Below are positions 11,905 to 24,773 of a stretch of 64,000 nucleotides of DNA, piece by piece (position 1 is the first letter of the stretch; each line of letters begins with the position of its first letter). Under the pieces are notes generated by a model. The model was not told the origin of the DNA. It saw only the letters and a list, made by a program, of their open reading frames with translations, and did no database searches. The stretch lies in assembly GCF_031143425.1 (NCBI RefSeq), contig NC_090441.1, positions 224,312,928 through 224,376,927 on the forward strand, read 5' to 3'. This stretch comes from Pleurodeles waltl. Its lineage: Eukaryota; Chordata; Amphibia; Caudata; Salamandridae. The translations under genes and the position numbers were made by a program.

Positions 11905-12424
11905 GTCCTCCCGGGGAACGTGAACGGCAGAATTAGAGCTTAACATGCTGTGCTCAAATTATGACTGAGATAGAAAATAGTTCATCGATTCTAGTGGCAG
12001 TATGATAGCATTATTCTTATGCTCCACTCTCATCGTCACCATTTTAATATTGTCATGTTGTGTTGTTCTGGTTATTGCAGCTCACGCTTTGCTATCTAAA
12101 ATGCAGTTGTTTTATTAAACCAATCTTTAAAACTCATACTGCTTTTATTGTCATTCATATATGAGACTGAATTGCGAATGAGAGAACCGGATGCGACCTG
12201 ATTGACCATGACTTCCCTGAGAAGTATAATATGTCATGTGCTCGGCTGCCCAATCATCTCTACCTTTCGGGGGAGATGAGGCACTGCTAGTTAGCCAGAG
12301 CAAAACCCAGATTTGGAGCGACAGGTGTCACCCACTGTGGATCAGACTCAGTCTCCGACACCGTGGACGATCTTGCAGCTCAAAATCCAGTAGTCTCATT
12401 AGAATAATGAGAGCCTACGCGTCA

Positions 12425-12442
12425 TGGCGCCGCCAACGTTTG
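12425..12442 (+). promoter_or_regulatory. primer-binding site, tRNA-Lys-like
   Basis: TGGCGCCGCCAACG follows the 5' LTR directly. It resembles the tRNA-Lys1,2 primer site (TGGCGCCCAACG) used by foamy and several other retroviruses, but with two extra bases after TGGCGCC. The position and start support the call. Confidence 0.65.
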
Positions 12443-12641
12443 GTCAGGATGTCATTTTCGGGTCCTCCGGAGTATCTCTGTCTCATTATATATAATGACA
12501 CCTCAATGCCGTATGCGGAGTCGTCCGTGGTACTGAGGATTTCCACCACAGCTGTGTAGGTAATCCTACTACAACTGGGGGTTGTTCAAGCTTGAACTCT
12601 AAAAGGAAACCCCATTTTGGTGTGCCTTCTCTGAACTCATA

Positions 12642-14035
12642 GTGTTACTATCATCCCAACATGTAAAAATAGCTGTTAACATGAGACAACCTCTCACAGC
12701 ACACTTACTAGCAAATGGCATAACGGCCCAGGGAGGTCCAGTCACATTTGTGGTGGACACCCATGCAGCTTATAGAACAGAACTTTTTTACTCTTGGGTC
12801 ACATTTCCAGCAGTTGATGAGAACACTAATACATTTAATCAATATACACTGTGAACGCGCCTGGACAATACAGAGCGTACCCATATTTAGATACCTCTAT
12901 CTTATCAAGAACATAATAATTGTCTTGATGGCGCCCTACCCCATACAATATTACCAGTAAGGTCAGGTCCATTAAGTAATGACGGTCCTAACTGGCCTTT
13001 ATTGGCCACCTATACACCACATCCTGCCGTTAGAAATTTAGCAGTAGCTGAGGTTTGTCGCTTATACATTGAATTAACAGCAATATATAGACGATTAGTA
13101 CAATTTGTGATGCAAACATTAAATACAAACCCAGCACGTGCTGCTCCAGCACATCCACATGTAGTAACGCCAGGTATAAATCCCGCGACTGTACATTCGA
13201 TTATGGATAAAGTACCCGCCAAACGAGAGGAAACTCCGTTTGGGTTAGCACATAAAATTAATACGCTGGAGGCAGTATTTCCCCATACGGGACCTCAGGA
13301 TAAACATAGAATATTACTTTCGGGATGGTCCCTACAGTAGAAAATTGTAATACCTGGGGCATGGTATTTGCCGCGCTTTACACAACCGCACACGGTACAC
13401 CGACACTTGCCAATTTACCGGAAGTGCTGAAACAAATTCAAGATGAATATGGGGCTGCCCCAGCCCTAGATTTAGGGATGCAATTGATGGGAAATTTTGC
13501 CACAGTGTCCTCAATCATTTTAAGTAACCTTAAAGGGGAAGCAGTAGCACTTGCAATGTGCATGCAGCTTCGTGACGTTCCGCAACAAGATCAAGAACGA
13601 GAGCTCCCTAAAATAATAGCAGAGACCTATTCAAGTATCAGTTGTGATAGCCTAGGGGCCAGACCATGGAAACCTCAATTTCAGGGTAAATCAAATAAAG
13701 ATACCCCCAAACAAACACCTGAAGGTAATAAGAAATGCTGGGATAAAAAGCAACAAACACCTAAAAAAGAAAGGGGAGAATCTCTGCGTACGGAGACCCC
13801 ACAGAATAGGTATAATCTCAGAAATAGAGATAATATCAAACGCCTGATAGATATCAATATACTGATACACGCCAATCTCATTCCTTTCAGGACTCATCGG
13901 AAAAGAGAAATGAGAGAGGTGGGCGATCAGAGTGAAGAACAGAGTACGGGAAACCGAGACAGGAATCACAACGCTCTTTGGAGGTTTCTGTTAAAAAGAA
14001 GAGAAACCCGTCCAACAAAAACAACAATTTAAAAA
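12642..14035 (+). pseudogene. gag: foamy-like gag, frameshifted
   Basis: Open stretches at 12642-12854, 13002-13340 and 13325-14032 lie between the primer site and pol. The last one starts with a helical segment (MQLMGNFATVSSIILSNL) suggesting capsid. It ends in a Gln/Lys/Arg-rich tail containing QNRYNLRNRDN. Foamy Gag proteins lack CCHC knuckles and carry basic boxes, one with a YNLR-type chromatin-binding motif, so this visible motif fits. No zinc knuckle is seen. At least two frame changes and stops break the gene. Confidence 0.65.
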
Positions 14036-14042
14036 GAAAAAA

Positions 14043-17000
14043 GTGGCAGCAGTCGCAGTCCGACATGCCACACAGGAAGAGGGTCCACTTGAAGAACAAG
14101 AATTAGGCTCTAGCTTTGCTAGACAGCGCAGCAGAGGTAACAAACGCCGTAATCTTCTAGAGCATCTGGAGGTGAAAACAACTGATGACTTTATACAAGT
14201 AGAAACAGCCGACATGCGTGTCTCCAAGCCTGATAGGGTGTACAAAGTAAAGCTACAATTAGTAGGAGACATTGAACGCACAATAGATGCAATCTTTTAG
14301 GATCGCATAGTAAAAGTGTATGATGTCTTGTTGGCCGAACAAGATTGGACACCTGACTTTGTCCGTACCTGCCCATATGGAGAAGATGTCATTAAGCCTT
14401 CCTTCTCGCCCCTTGTTCCAGAGGAACAAGCTGAATCCTATTCCATTGAATGGGCTCTAGCAAAAGCACCTGCCTTATACAGAGATCACGTAGGATGGGA
14501 TAAGGAATCCCCCTACCATGTAATTCCAATTAAAAGTGAACCTCAGCCAGCAACCGCAGTATCCTATAAAACATGAAGCAAAAGCACCAGTGAGAGAAAT
14601 ACTCACGCAATTAGAGTGCCAGGGGGGCGATTGAACCCCGTGTCTCGCCGATAAATAACCCTTTATTCCCTGTAGCTAAAGCAGACCATTCATACGGAAT
14701 AGTCTTAGACTACAGACATCTAAATAGTCATACACTTACCTATGCTATACAAAACTCACATAGCACTGCACTAACGAGCAACATAGTGCGTAAAAAATAC
14801 AAAACAACACTAGACATTTCCAATGGGTTTTTCTGCCAGAGTATAGCGCCTGAAAGTAGATATTTAACAAGCTTTAGCTCACTAGGCTGTCAGAAAAAAG
14901 TCTGTTGTTTACCTCAGGGGGTATAAGAACAGCCCAGGACTGTTCGTGGCTCGTGTCACTGCTATTTTGCACGAGATCGACCCTGAAGCTTTGTCCTATG
15001 TAGATGATATATATCTCATGGATGAGGAACTACTACAACATTTAAGACGGGTAGCCCGCATTGTTGAACGGTTTGTCGAATTTGGCTACAAATGTAACTT
15101 TAAAAAAACAAAAATTGCCTTCCTCAGCGTCCTGTTTCTAGGATATGAGCTGTCAAGTGAAGGGAAGAGCCTAGCGCCACAATTCTTAGAAAAGTGTGCA
15201 CAGTTACAACCACTGAATACGATTAAAAAACTCCAAACCTTGTTGGGTTTCTTACATTTTGGCAGAACCTACATTCCAGATTATGCTACGCGTACAAAAC
15301 CTTTATATGATCTAATACATCCCAATTTTTCAATTAAATTCTGGACAATTGAACATACACGTATTCTTAGAGAATTGCAGCCAGACATGCTTGCAGCACA
15401 ACATTTACACACAAGGGACAACAAAACACATTTGGTCATCAGAGTGATAGCTGGGGTCATCCGTTTCACCTATGTGACATTTAATGAAGGTGAGACAGTC
15501 CTGATTGCATTCAAATCAGATTTGTATTCAGCAGCTGAACAATGCTTTGCTCCCACAGAGAAAATTCTCACTGCTGTACAGGTGGCTGTCAGTAAAGAAA
15601 GACCTCTTGCCCAGGGAAAACGCATTATTATGGTTTCTCCAATCCCCACCCTAGAGGCTGTTACAAAAGCTAGCATTCCAAATGCAAAGGCACTACATCC
15701 ATGTTGGATACAATGGGCTACGTCTCTGAAAGCCACTGATGTAGACTACATTTTCGACCCAAAGCTACAAACTCAGGAATTCCTACAATATGAAGTAGAA
15801 TATTCAGTTCCAGCAAATACTTTGCCTATTAATCAGTATCATAGAGTCATGTACACCAATGGCACTGCACGTCCTGCAATTGGAACTAAACATCAATATT
15901 CTGCTCCTTGCACAGTCGTACATGGCTATATGGAAAGGGATACATTTTGTTCTCTACATACCTTTACACAGACCCTAGGGGATTGTCCAGCACAATTGGC
16001 TGAGCTAAAAGCTCTGCTGATGTCACTGGACCACACAGATCCGGCTCAGCCTACACTGATTGTTTGTAATTCATATTACTGTGTCCAGTCCTTTAACGAA
16101 TACCTGCATTATTGGTGTCAGAATGGGTTTAGAGACTCCAAAGGCAACACAATTAAGCACAGACTACTGTGGGGGAAAGTAGCTGACCTGAAAGAGACAC
16201 TACCGAATGTCCATGTTGTACATACACTTGGACATCAACGCGTTGGAATACACGTTGCTAGAAACAGTTTGGCTGATAAAGCCGCAAAGTCAGCAGTGGC
16301 AGTAGCCACTGTAGTTGCAGTGACTTGCTCGAGTTCAAAACCTGGCGCAGACATTTGGGCTGCCGTGAAAGCTACGGCTGATGGTACGCCCCATCCTAAA
16401 GGATTTCCTAATAAATATCATTATCATATGGGAAGTATGCTAAACGCTGAAGTTAAGATACCAGGCGTAGGTGTACGAGACATCCCTAACAAAGATATCA
16501 GACCACAAATGATTAAAGCAGCGCATGAGGGGTAGCATCTGCACATGCTGGTGTGGCGGCTACAATTTCATTCTTACAGGCCTGTTATTGGTGGCCAGGT
16601 CTCTACAAAGAGCCTAAGCAGTATGTCCTTTGTTGTGACATCTGTCAACAAATCAAAGTTTCCACTGCCAAACGCCCACCGCAGACACCCCTCTTAATTT
16701 CAAACAAACCGTTACAATGTGTGTACTTGGACCACTGTGGTCTCATAACACCTGATAGTGCATACAAATATATATTAGTCGCTGTTGATTCATGCTCCAG
16801 ATTTGTATGGGTGTGGCCACAATGTTCAGCTGACGCTCAGACTGTTATTAAAGATTTGCGAGTCTTTATCAGTACATATGCAGTTGCGGCTTTCCATTCG
16901 GATCAGGGCCCTGCTTTTGCCTCAAGGGCATTCAGGGACACCATGGCTTCGTTGGGGGGTCCAACTCCAGTACTCGTCTCCATTTCATCCCGAGGGAAAT

Positions 17001-17561
17001 AGTGTTGTGGAGCGATTAAACCGCAATTTAAAGCAATCCTTAACAGCCAGATTCTTAGGTACAGGCCTTAGTTTGCTTAATCACCTGTATGGAGTCCAGA
17101 GAGCACTAAATAACCTGCCTAGAAGGTCCCTAGGGGGTCGTACTTCATATGAGTGCCTGTTCGGAACTCGAATGTATGTTCCGGATCTGGATGGTCCTGG
17201 CATGGAGGCAGCAGAAACACCTTTTGACATAAATGAACCTGTCACTGTCTTACAGGAATTGCAACAGTTCCGTGATGATAATTCTTCCAAAAACACCGCC
17301 TCCACAGGAATTGAGGATGTGCCAGTAACATCTACCGGCTGGATACCCAGAGTTGGGGATCTTGTACGTGAAAAGGTTACAGTGAAAAAGGAATTTGGCC
17401 CTTCTTATCGAGCACCAATCCCTGTACTGATACACAGTACCAGAACTGCTCTTCTACCACCGTTAGCAGGTGCCAAAGAAAATCGGTTTGTCTCTATTGA
17501 CAATGTCATGTTACACCATGTGGCCGATTCTGCACAGCCGAACAAGAGGAACATCCAGTAG
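14043..17561 (+). pseudogene. pol: foamy-like pol (RT, RNase H, integrase), broken
   Basis: Order along the sequence: an N-terminal part (14043-14576) without a recognisable DTG/DSG protease motif; RT fingers (LDYRHLNSHT near 14710 and LDISNGFF near 14815); RT palm with YVDDIYL near 15000 and LGFLHFGRTYIP near 15250; RNase H with LAELKAL and HTLGHQR (about 16000-16290); integrase zinc region with HAG and CCDIC (16540-16650); and catalytic core with LDHCG, HSDQGPAF and VVERLNRNLKQ (16730-17035). The longest open stretch is 14946-16535. Breaks fall near 14290, 14580-14940, 16530-16550 and 16970-17000. No dUTPase is seen, which argues against ERV-L. Confidence 0.85.
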
Positions 17562-17881
17562 TTCCCAAATCCCTCTCACTACTAGCGAAGAAGTTCCACT
17601 AGAAGTTGTTTATACCTACACCGACACCTCTCCGAGCTTGGGGAGGGTGGAAGATGATCTTGCATTAGTTCCACTAATGTCAACTAACTTAGAAACATTT
17701 GAACGAGTCATTTCGACTTCAAGCTGAATGGATGATGCTGTCTATAGTGTGCCACCTAAGGAAACACCAACTCCACACTCCACCGCTGGCAACGGCTCTG
17801 CCATTTGCACAAACTGCCTCTGGTTATTTTGCCGACTTCAACAATGATTTCTGAGACTCATTCGCCTCTTCGACAGCTGAT

Positions 17882-20800
17882 TTGTCAAGTGCATGTAGGG
17901 TAACAAACTGGCTTAAAGAAACGTATTTCATTTTTCCATGGAACTATCTATGGCTTTTTATGACTGTCTTAGTCTCTCTACTTTGGATTGGTTTTGTTAT
18001 TACCTTTTTCTTATTAATACATGGTAATTTTCTTCCTGAAAGATCAACAGTTGAACAGGTGGAGGATGTTTTGAAACAACATTTTTCGTCACACAAAGTC
18101 CGAAGAGATTTATCCTTTGTGAACATTTCTGCAGTGCCAATTCCTGATGGCATTGTTTGGGACAAAGTAATGTTTGATATATATGGTCCCACGGACATTA
18201 TTCAAATACTGTATGTGTTCAAATTATCAATGAATGATATAGTGATACCAGGCATTGTATCTGATGATTGGGATGTGAAAACAGTTGATTCTATGATGAC
18301 AGAATTGCAATATTATACTGTCTTTGCTAACGAAGATGTTTACCAATTCAAACAAAATTATGATGATTTGTTTTGCTATAATTATTATGGGCACCACTTC
18401 ATGCATAGAGCGAGCAGTCCCAAAATGGTATTTAATTACACGCAATGGGTACATTGTACAACTCCACCGCAAGGGAGTTCTAAAACATATTCTGAAAAGT
18501 TGCATATTTTTCTGGGCACAACCAAAAGAATGCTGAGTCATATTACTTTAAGGTACCACCTACCAAGGATATACACATGTTATTGACCAATACGAAATTT
18601 ATATATTCAGAATCCTTTGTTTTCTGGCTATCTGTAGAAGGCTATGAATATTGGTCCAAATCAGTTGATCTGAAAAGTGTCTGTGGAACAAAAAATTGGC
18701 ATATTAAGGGAAAAGAAACATTGTTTAGAGCATGTCTTATTCCTGTTCAAATGATCTTCTTAAATGAAACAGTGTAACAAACGAGTTGTTTAGGCTTAGC
18801 GACAATCAGGGAATTAAACATGCCCAGTATGCCTGCCCCTGCAAAATTTTACAAATGGCAAAAATACACAAATGCAACTAAAGATGAGCTCAATGAGTAG
18901 GTCCAGAGTGGTACGTTTAATGCTTTACTGACACATCCAGGCGGGTGGTTCTTGAGGCCAATAGATTCTAATGGGTGTCATCAATGTTTTATTAACTCCT
19001 CAGGGGGTTTTAGGACGAGTAGACCAGACCCTCGCTATATATCTCCAGAGCATGCAGATATCATTACAACATATAGGCCCTCATTCTGACCTTGGCGGGC
19101 GGCGGAGGCCGCCCGCCAAAGTCCCGCCGTCAGGTTACCGTTCCGCGGTCGAAAGACCGCGGCGGTAATTCTGACTTTCCCGCTGGGCTGGCGGGCGGTC
19201 TCCTTCAGACCGCCAGCCAGCCCAGCGGGAAAGAGGCTTCCACGATGAAGCCGGCTCGGAATCGAGCCGGCGGAGTGGAAGCTGTGCGACGGGTGCAGTT
19301 GCACCCGTCGCGTATTTCACTGTCTGCGCAGCAGACAGTGAAATACATGTAGGGGCCCTCTTACGGGGGCCCCTGCAATGCCCATGCCAGTGGCATGGGC
19401 ACTGCAGGGGCCCCCAGGGGCCCCGCGACCCCCCCCTACCGCCATCCGGATCTCGGCGGTCCGACCGCCGGGATCTGGATGGCGGTAGGGGGGGTCGGAA
19501 TCCCCGCGGCGGTGCAGCAAGCTGCGCCGCCGCGGAGGATTCAATGGGGCCGCGGTACACTGGCGGGACCCCGCCAGTGGTGCCGGTCCGACCGCGGCTT
19601 TACCGCCGCGGTCGGAATCCCCATTGGAGCACCGCCAGCCTGTCGGCGGTGCTCCCGCGGTCCTCCGCCCTGGCGGTCAAAGACCGCCAGGGTCAGAATG
19701 ACCACCATAGTGTAGGAAAATTATGCCAACAGTGGCAAAAATCATCCTCACTGAATCCGGTTATAGAACACCTCAATCTCCTGTGTAACTCCACTGACTT
19801 ACAAGATTTCTTGTCAGGCCCCAGAACACCACGGAGAAAGTGTTTCTTATATGCAGTATACAATGAAATATGGAAACTTTCCCAACAAGATGATGCTGCC
19901 CGGTTAAGGCGAATAGATCAGGAAAATCTAAAAAAGGCATTAGCTGTTGTGGAGAATGGGATTAACACCTTGTCCAACCGGATACATACAATTAACAACA
20001 TTTTCTCTTCTGCTATAGACATTATACAGTCTGATATGTCTTCTTTCTACCATGGACAGAGTCAGATCAGGTCCATTCTGCAGTTGGGTTGGACGCTTCA
20101 AACAGTGAAGGTGGGGTGCGTTCCATGGCAGCACGTCAGTGCAAGGGAGTTATTTTCTTCTTTTAATCTAACGCGACAACAACAACTAATGGCTAAGAAA
20201 GAAGCGACTTATATTATGCTTAGCATTGAAAAATTAGAAGAATTGCCTTTTACTGTGTCCCAAAGACCATTGGCTTAGTGGTTAATACATGGGGTTATTA
20301 ATCTGCCTATTTCAACACTACAATTCACCTCCTGTTTAAAACACATTCCAGTAGGCAGATATGAAAAGCTGGGAGATAGTTACATCCATGAGGTGTGGGA
20401 GCTTCCCTTCTCGTACAAATGCTTCAATGGCATGAAGGAAGTCTTCCTTAGCGGCAGTGAATGCGAGACTTCAGTCAGCCAATCGATTATTTGTAAACAG
20501 CTGTCCTTGCATGGGGCGTGTAACGCCTCGGCTGAAAACTTGGCTTGTTATCTTAAGGGAGTTCCAGTCCCCTTGATTAGACCTACGTTCCAGGTGCTTT
20601 CAAACGGCAGCTACGTCCTTCTCAATAGTGAAGACTGTTGTGGCATGCGGGCCGGAATAGTTTACGTTGTTTCATTCTCTAAGGTCGTTACATGCTGCGG
20701 GAATGTACTGTTTCCCCCCCACTAAATTTAAGGAGCTGATTTCTGGCCTTACATTGCTACTTCAGATGTGAATTGTGACAAGTTGAGTAGACTCAAGGCT

Positions 20801-21193
20801 TTATTGTTTCAAAAGGATGTGGCCCTTACATCTGCACGCGAGACCTACGCACTTCAAGTGGTAAGGTCATCAGCAAAAATACAGTCCCTGTTAAATACAA
20901 ACTTTCCGAGACACTTTGGTGAACTCGTGGGACAAATATTTTATGCATCCAGCACAACTGGAATAGCTCATTTTTTCAAAGCTGTTGGTTCTGGTTTTGT
21001 TCACACTTTTTCCTCCATATTTGGTTTGATAACTTCAGCGATCCACTCAATTTTCGGTAGTATTTTTCAGGGATTTCCGATAACTTTGGCTTTATTAGCT
21101 GGCATCCTGCTGTTGCTGTTGTTTACACGCAATGGCTGTCCCGCCGCAATGAGGAGAAATGATGGCGCTCCCATCAGTGCAGCTGTGTCGTGA
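17882..21193 (+). pseudogene. env: foamy-like env, broken and interrupted by a MITE
   Basis: The N-terminal part (17882-18586) has a hydrophobic segment at roughly residues 22-47 followed by a basic site (HKVRRDL). This resembles the membrane-spanning leader peptide peculiar to foamy Env. Surface-subunit sequence continues in pieces to 19072, where a 631-bp MITE is inserted. After it (19710-20278) come a basic PRTPRRK site, a plausible SU/TM boundary, and a long helical region. Next are a Cys-rich ectodomain (20393-20725) and a membrane anchor (LALLAGILLLLLF, near 21090). Several frameshifts separate these blocks. The last block reads through to a stop at 21193. Confidence 0.75.
19076..19706. 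mobile_element. GC-rich multi-palindrome MITE in env
   Basis: The 631-bp element has termini GGCCCTCATTCTGACC and, inverted, GGTCAGAATGACCACC. It is flanked by ATA on both sides (19073-19075 and 19707-19709). It contains at least five separate inverted repeats, including arms around GACGGGTGCAGTTGCACCC, around TTTCACTGTCTGCGCAGCAG and around CCCATGCCAGTGGCATGGG, and a long arm pair CCTACCGCCATCC/GGATGGCGGTAGG. It is related to the element at 11195. Frames across it are by-products of base composition. Confidence 0.85.
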
Positions 21194-21484
21194 ACGTGTG
21201 ATGCAGCATTTTGGAGCACCACTCTTGGAGCATTTGGAGTGTGACTGGTCTTTGTCATTCATACCAGTTCTGTATTGTGTGCAGCCCCTGTTCCGATGCC
21301 TCTGTTGCTCTTTAGAAAATGCACTGGAAGTTTGTTTTTCACAGCAGCGCCCCCAGCAATAGATGCTGATCTGTTGATGTTCTCGCTGAGGGTTCATTAC
21401 CAGACATGCGCACTGAGGCTGCATTTGCCACATGAAGATAATTAGGAGTTACCCTACCTGGAGGAAGTTGCCAACAACTCATCA

Positions 21485-21625
21485 ATGGGCACTCCACAGG
21501 ATGCCACTTTGGTTGACTCTGGGGCTATGGAACACACTTGCTCCTTGATCAATTTTGGCACGGACTTTCCGGTTCTGTCACCTGCCGAAGTGGAAGATCT
21601 CCTGTTCTCCATGGCTCATACTTAA
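21485..21625 (+). CDS. small post-env ORF of the plus-strand provirus
   Basis: This 46-codon ORF lies between env and the 3' LTR. It contains FPVLSPAEVEDLLFSMAHT, which resembles the post-env ORF of the diverged minus-strand ERV (3829-4101). The same frame is open a little upstream, to about 21437, so it may be the last exon of a spliced accessory gene. The acidic/hydrophobic character would suit a transactivation segment, but this is inference. Confidence 0.4.
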   Translation: MGTPQDATLVDSGAMEHTCSLINFGTDFPVLSPAEVEDLLFSMAHT

Positions 21626-21821
21626 TTTGGAACTTTTCTAAATTTACATTATCATTGAATTCTGATATAAGCCACATGCTCATGTTTTAAATTGCCCAGT
21701 AGTATGCTTGTGTGCCCTTTTAACTTGTCAAAATTGTTCTGGTTTTTATATATATCTTAGTTTTTTTTTTTTTTTGTAAGCAATGAAATTTTAGGTTTGG
21801 CTTTCAACCACTTTAACCGAC

Positions 21822-21833
21822 AAGGGGAGGGTG
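21822..21833 (+). promoter_or_regulatory. polypurine tract of the foamy-like provirus
   Basis: AAGGGGAGGGTG lies directly before the 3' LTR start at 21835. The same GGGGAGGGTG is found at the matching place in the minus-strand ERV (3780-3771). Confidence 0.8.
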
Positions 21834-22623
21834 TTGTGTAGCCATTTAGCTATAGCTCCACGTTAGTTTAATACACTATGCCGCTGTGCACTTTGGCCTA
21901 AATATATTTTATTCGGCTTTGCATTGTTCTTTTTACAATAACCAGTTTTACGGTCTTGTTTTAATTTCTTCTATCTAACTGTTTTGCTTAGCCAAGCACT
22001 GTGTTCTCAAACAAGACATTCTTGATAACTTTGTGCTTCAGTCAAGGCTACAGTTTGGTACATTGCCGGTGAACGTGATAGAAGTTTAGTCTCCAACATT
22101 CGTTGAAAATACACATCCTTACGTAGGGACATTTTCTTAGAACATTAGCTGTGTTATTATAAAAACACTTCCTAGTCCCATTACACGTTAGGAGGGAGAT
22201 TCCAGCCAGGGAACCACAACTGTAGGCTGATTGCTGAATGCTTCGCTGCAGATGCTAACTCAGACTACAGGCCTTTGCTCAGGTCTGAGGGTTGATGTCC
22301 TCCCGGGGGAACCTGAAAGGCAGGATTAGAGCTTAACATGCCGTGCTCAAATTATGATTCAGATAGAAAATAGTCCATTGACTTTAGTGGCAATATGATA
22401 GCATTATTCTTAAGCTTCACTCTCATCGTCACCATTTTAATATTTTCATGTTGTGTCATTCTGGTTATTGAAGCTCACGCTTTGCTATCTAAAATGCAGT
22501 CGTTTTTTTAAACCAGTCTTTAAAACTCATACTGCTTTTATTGTCATTTATATATGAGACTGAATTGCGAATGAGAGAACTGGATGCGACTTGAGTGACC
22601 ACGACTTCCCTGAGAAGTATGAA

Positions 22624-22950
22624 GGGGCATATTTATACTTCGTTTGCGCCGAAATTGCGTCAAAAAATTTGACGCACTTTCAGCGCAAACGTTGCCCCAT
22701 ATTTAAACCTTGACGCCCGATCCGGCGCACAAGGAAAATGGCGCTATGTGCGCCAGTTCTTGGAAGCGGCACCCCGCCCTGCGTTAATGACATGCAGGGT
22801 AGGCGTTCCCGTCCAAAAACTGACGCACACAGCGGTGCGTGGGATTTATGCTTCCGGGCAAAAATCACTCCCGCACGGCAGGCGGTGCAAAAAAATCACG
22901 CAAAACACGAATATCGTGAAATTTTAACGCCTGGGCCAGGGCAGGCGTTA
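22624..22950. repeat. left terminal and subterminal region of Harbinger
   Basis: After the terminal inverted repeat the region is dense in TGACGC/GCGTCA motifs. One example is a near-palindrome, GCGTCAAAAAATTTGACGC, at about 22654-22672; further copies are near 22710 and 22821. Several GGCGC/GCGCC clusters also occur. Such subterminal repeats are typical binding sites for Harbinger transposase or its Myb partner. This region also has to serve as promoter for the transposase gene, whose start codon follows at 23028. Confidence 0.65.
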
Positions 22951-23027
22951 AAATGGTGCAAACACACCTGTACTTAATCAGAACACACAGAACAAACAGC
23001 AGAGCAGCAGAGCAGCAACAGGGAGAC

Positions 23028-24773
23028 ATGGAGGTGATTTTTCTTCAGCGTGCACGTAGACACAGAGCCCTGCAGCAACAACAGCAGCTACAACAACAAC
23101 AGCAGGGACCCCAAAGACAGCGCAGAAGGCAGGAGAGGATATTCCGCACAAGAACAACCCTGCATGGCCTCAGGGAACGGGACATCATCCAGAGGTACCG
23201 GTTGAACTGGCAGGCCATTCAGCAGCTGCTCAGAAATATTGAACAGCAATTGGCCCCCACTTATGTGACTCCACGTACTATCCCAACAGAAACAAAGCTG
23301 CTTGCCGTACTTCACATGCTGGCAAGTGGCTCCTTTCAGACAACTGGTGCCCTGGTTGGGGGAATATCACAACCATCTTTTTCCGCATTCCTGCCGAAAG
23401 TACTGGATGCCATCATTGGACTGACACCCCGCCACATCTGCTTCCCTAACACACCGCAGAAGCAGCAGGAAACCAAACAGGGGTTCTACGCCATCAGTGG
23501 CTTCCCGCATGTCCTTGGTGCAATCGACTGCACACACGTACGCCTTGTGCCACCTGCTGCGACGGAACACCTCTACCGCAACAGGAAACACACACATTCC
23601 ATGAACGTGCAGGCCATAGTCGATCACCAAGGATTGATCAGCAACATTGTGGCTAAATATCCTGGAAGTGTACATGACGCATTCATCTTCCGTCACAGCA
23701 CCATCAACCAACACTTCCAGGATGGACGGTATGGCAATGGACTACTTGTTGGTAAGGACAAAATTCTACTTATATACTCACTGCACAGCAACCCTCTAGG
23801 ACAAACAACCCATACACCACAATAGCAACAACTAGACAGGAACACACTGAGGTACTCACATCACTAGCCATGTCTCACAAGTCACCATTGAACCTCTCAC
23901 ACATTGGAATGTACTCTACAGCTTAGTGTGAAGACATTAATGACTGTGCTTGCCTAAAAGTCACCTTGCAAATTTGAAGGCTCACAATAACCTGTACACT
24001 AATAAAATGCATACTTTTTAAGGGATGGGATGGCCTGGGTATGTACATATGAACGTTTCTAATACACTTACATGTTTCAACTCTGCATGGAACTATCATC
24101 ACACCCCCAGTGAGGACACACGGACACCTGTGTCACAAGTCACAATGCAAGGGAGGGCACACTGTACTTGAGAAACCAATACATCCTGCTGACAAACAGT
24201 TAGCCAACAAACACTTGCTCAGCCAAGGAAAAAAAATAAATCCCAAAGTTTTCACCTACAACCATAGGTTGTCACATTAGTACACAAAAGAGTCACAGAC
24301 AACACAACACAACTACTGCCATCCAAGATACGTACAACAGTTCTTCCTACATCTAATTGATACCATTCTGTGTTTCTCTTTCAGCTGATCAGGGGTATGG
24401 CATCCAGCCTTGGATAATGACACCATATGGGAAACCAAATACTGCTGCTGAGCGGGCATACAATGACGCACACAAGAGGACACGCAGCATTGTGGAGCGG
24501 ACCTTTGGGATCCTAAAGTCAAGGTTCCGCTGCCTTGACATCACTGGCGGTAGCCTACTCTATTCCCCAGAGATGGTCTGCAAGATCATACTCACTTGTG
24601 CCATATTACACAATATTTGTGTGAAAAGGAACATTCCCCTCCTTGAACCGGACCCAGACATGCCTGAGGATGATGATGAGGAGGATGCTGGCCTGCAACA
24701 GGAGGGGGAACAACTTAACACGGCAGCAGGAGTGCGTAGGCGCCAACAGCTTGTCAACAATTTTTTTACCTAA
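23028..24773 (+). CDS. PIF/Harbinger transposase (HARBI1-like), two exons
   Basis: The gene encodes a DDE transposase that would cut and paste the element. Exon 1 is 23028-23751 (donor G|GTAAGG) and exon 2 is 24385-24773 (acceptor TTTCTCTTTCAG). The join keeps frame and gives about 370 residues, usual for the family. Visible parts are a Gln/Arg-rich N-terminus (residues about 8-36), a helix-turn-helix-like region (about 100-130), and the catalytic core. Core motifs are GAIDCTH (Asp 167), YPGSVHDAF (Asp 217), the conserved ADQGY (Asp 243) and RSIVERTFG (Glu 279). The tail is acidic. The ATG at 23028 is chosen over an in-frame ATG at 22953 because the latter lies in the subterminal repeats. An AATAAA follows at 24806. 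No stop or frameshift was found. Confidence 0.88.

Larger units (their letters stand above)
8509..12424 (+). repeat. 5' LTR of the foamy-like provirus (split by a solo LTR)
   Basis: The LTR begins near TGTATAGCGATTTTAGC and ends ...CTACGCGTCA just before the primer site. It is interrupted at 8982-11909 by a gypsy solo LTR. Its two parts together align with the 3' LTR at 21835-22623 plus 36684-36880. Over about 230 bases before the interruption I count about 13 differences between the two LTRs, so the provirus is not young. Confidence 0.85.

Noticed and set aside
14043..14300. Possible retroviral protease domain at the start of pol
   Set aside because: No DTG/DSG motif is visible in any frame here, so I did not annotate a protease.
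16290..16540. Possible dUTPase domain between RNase H and integrase, as a test for ERV-L
   Set aside because: The segment leads straight from RNase H into the integrase zinc region, and no dUTPase motif is seen there or after integrase.
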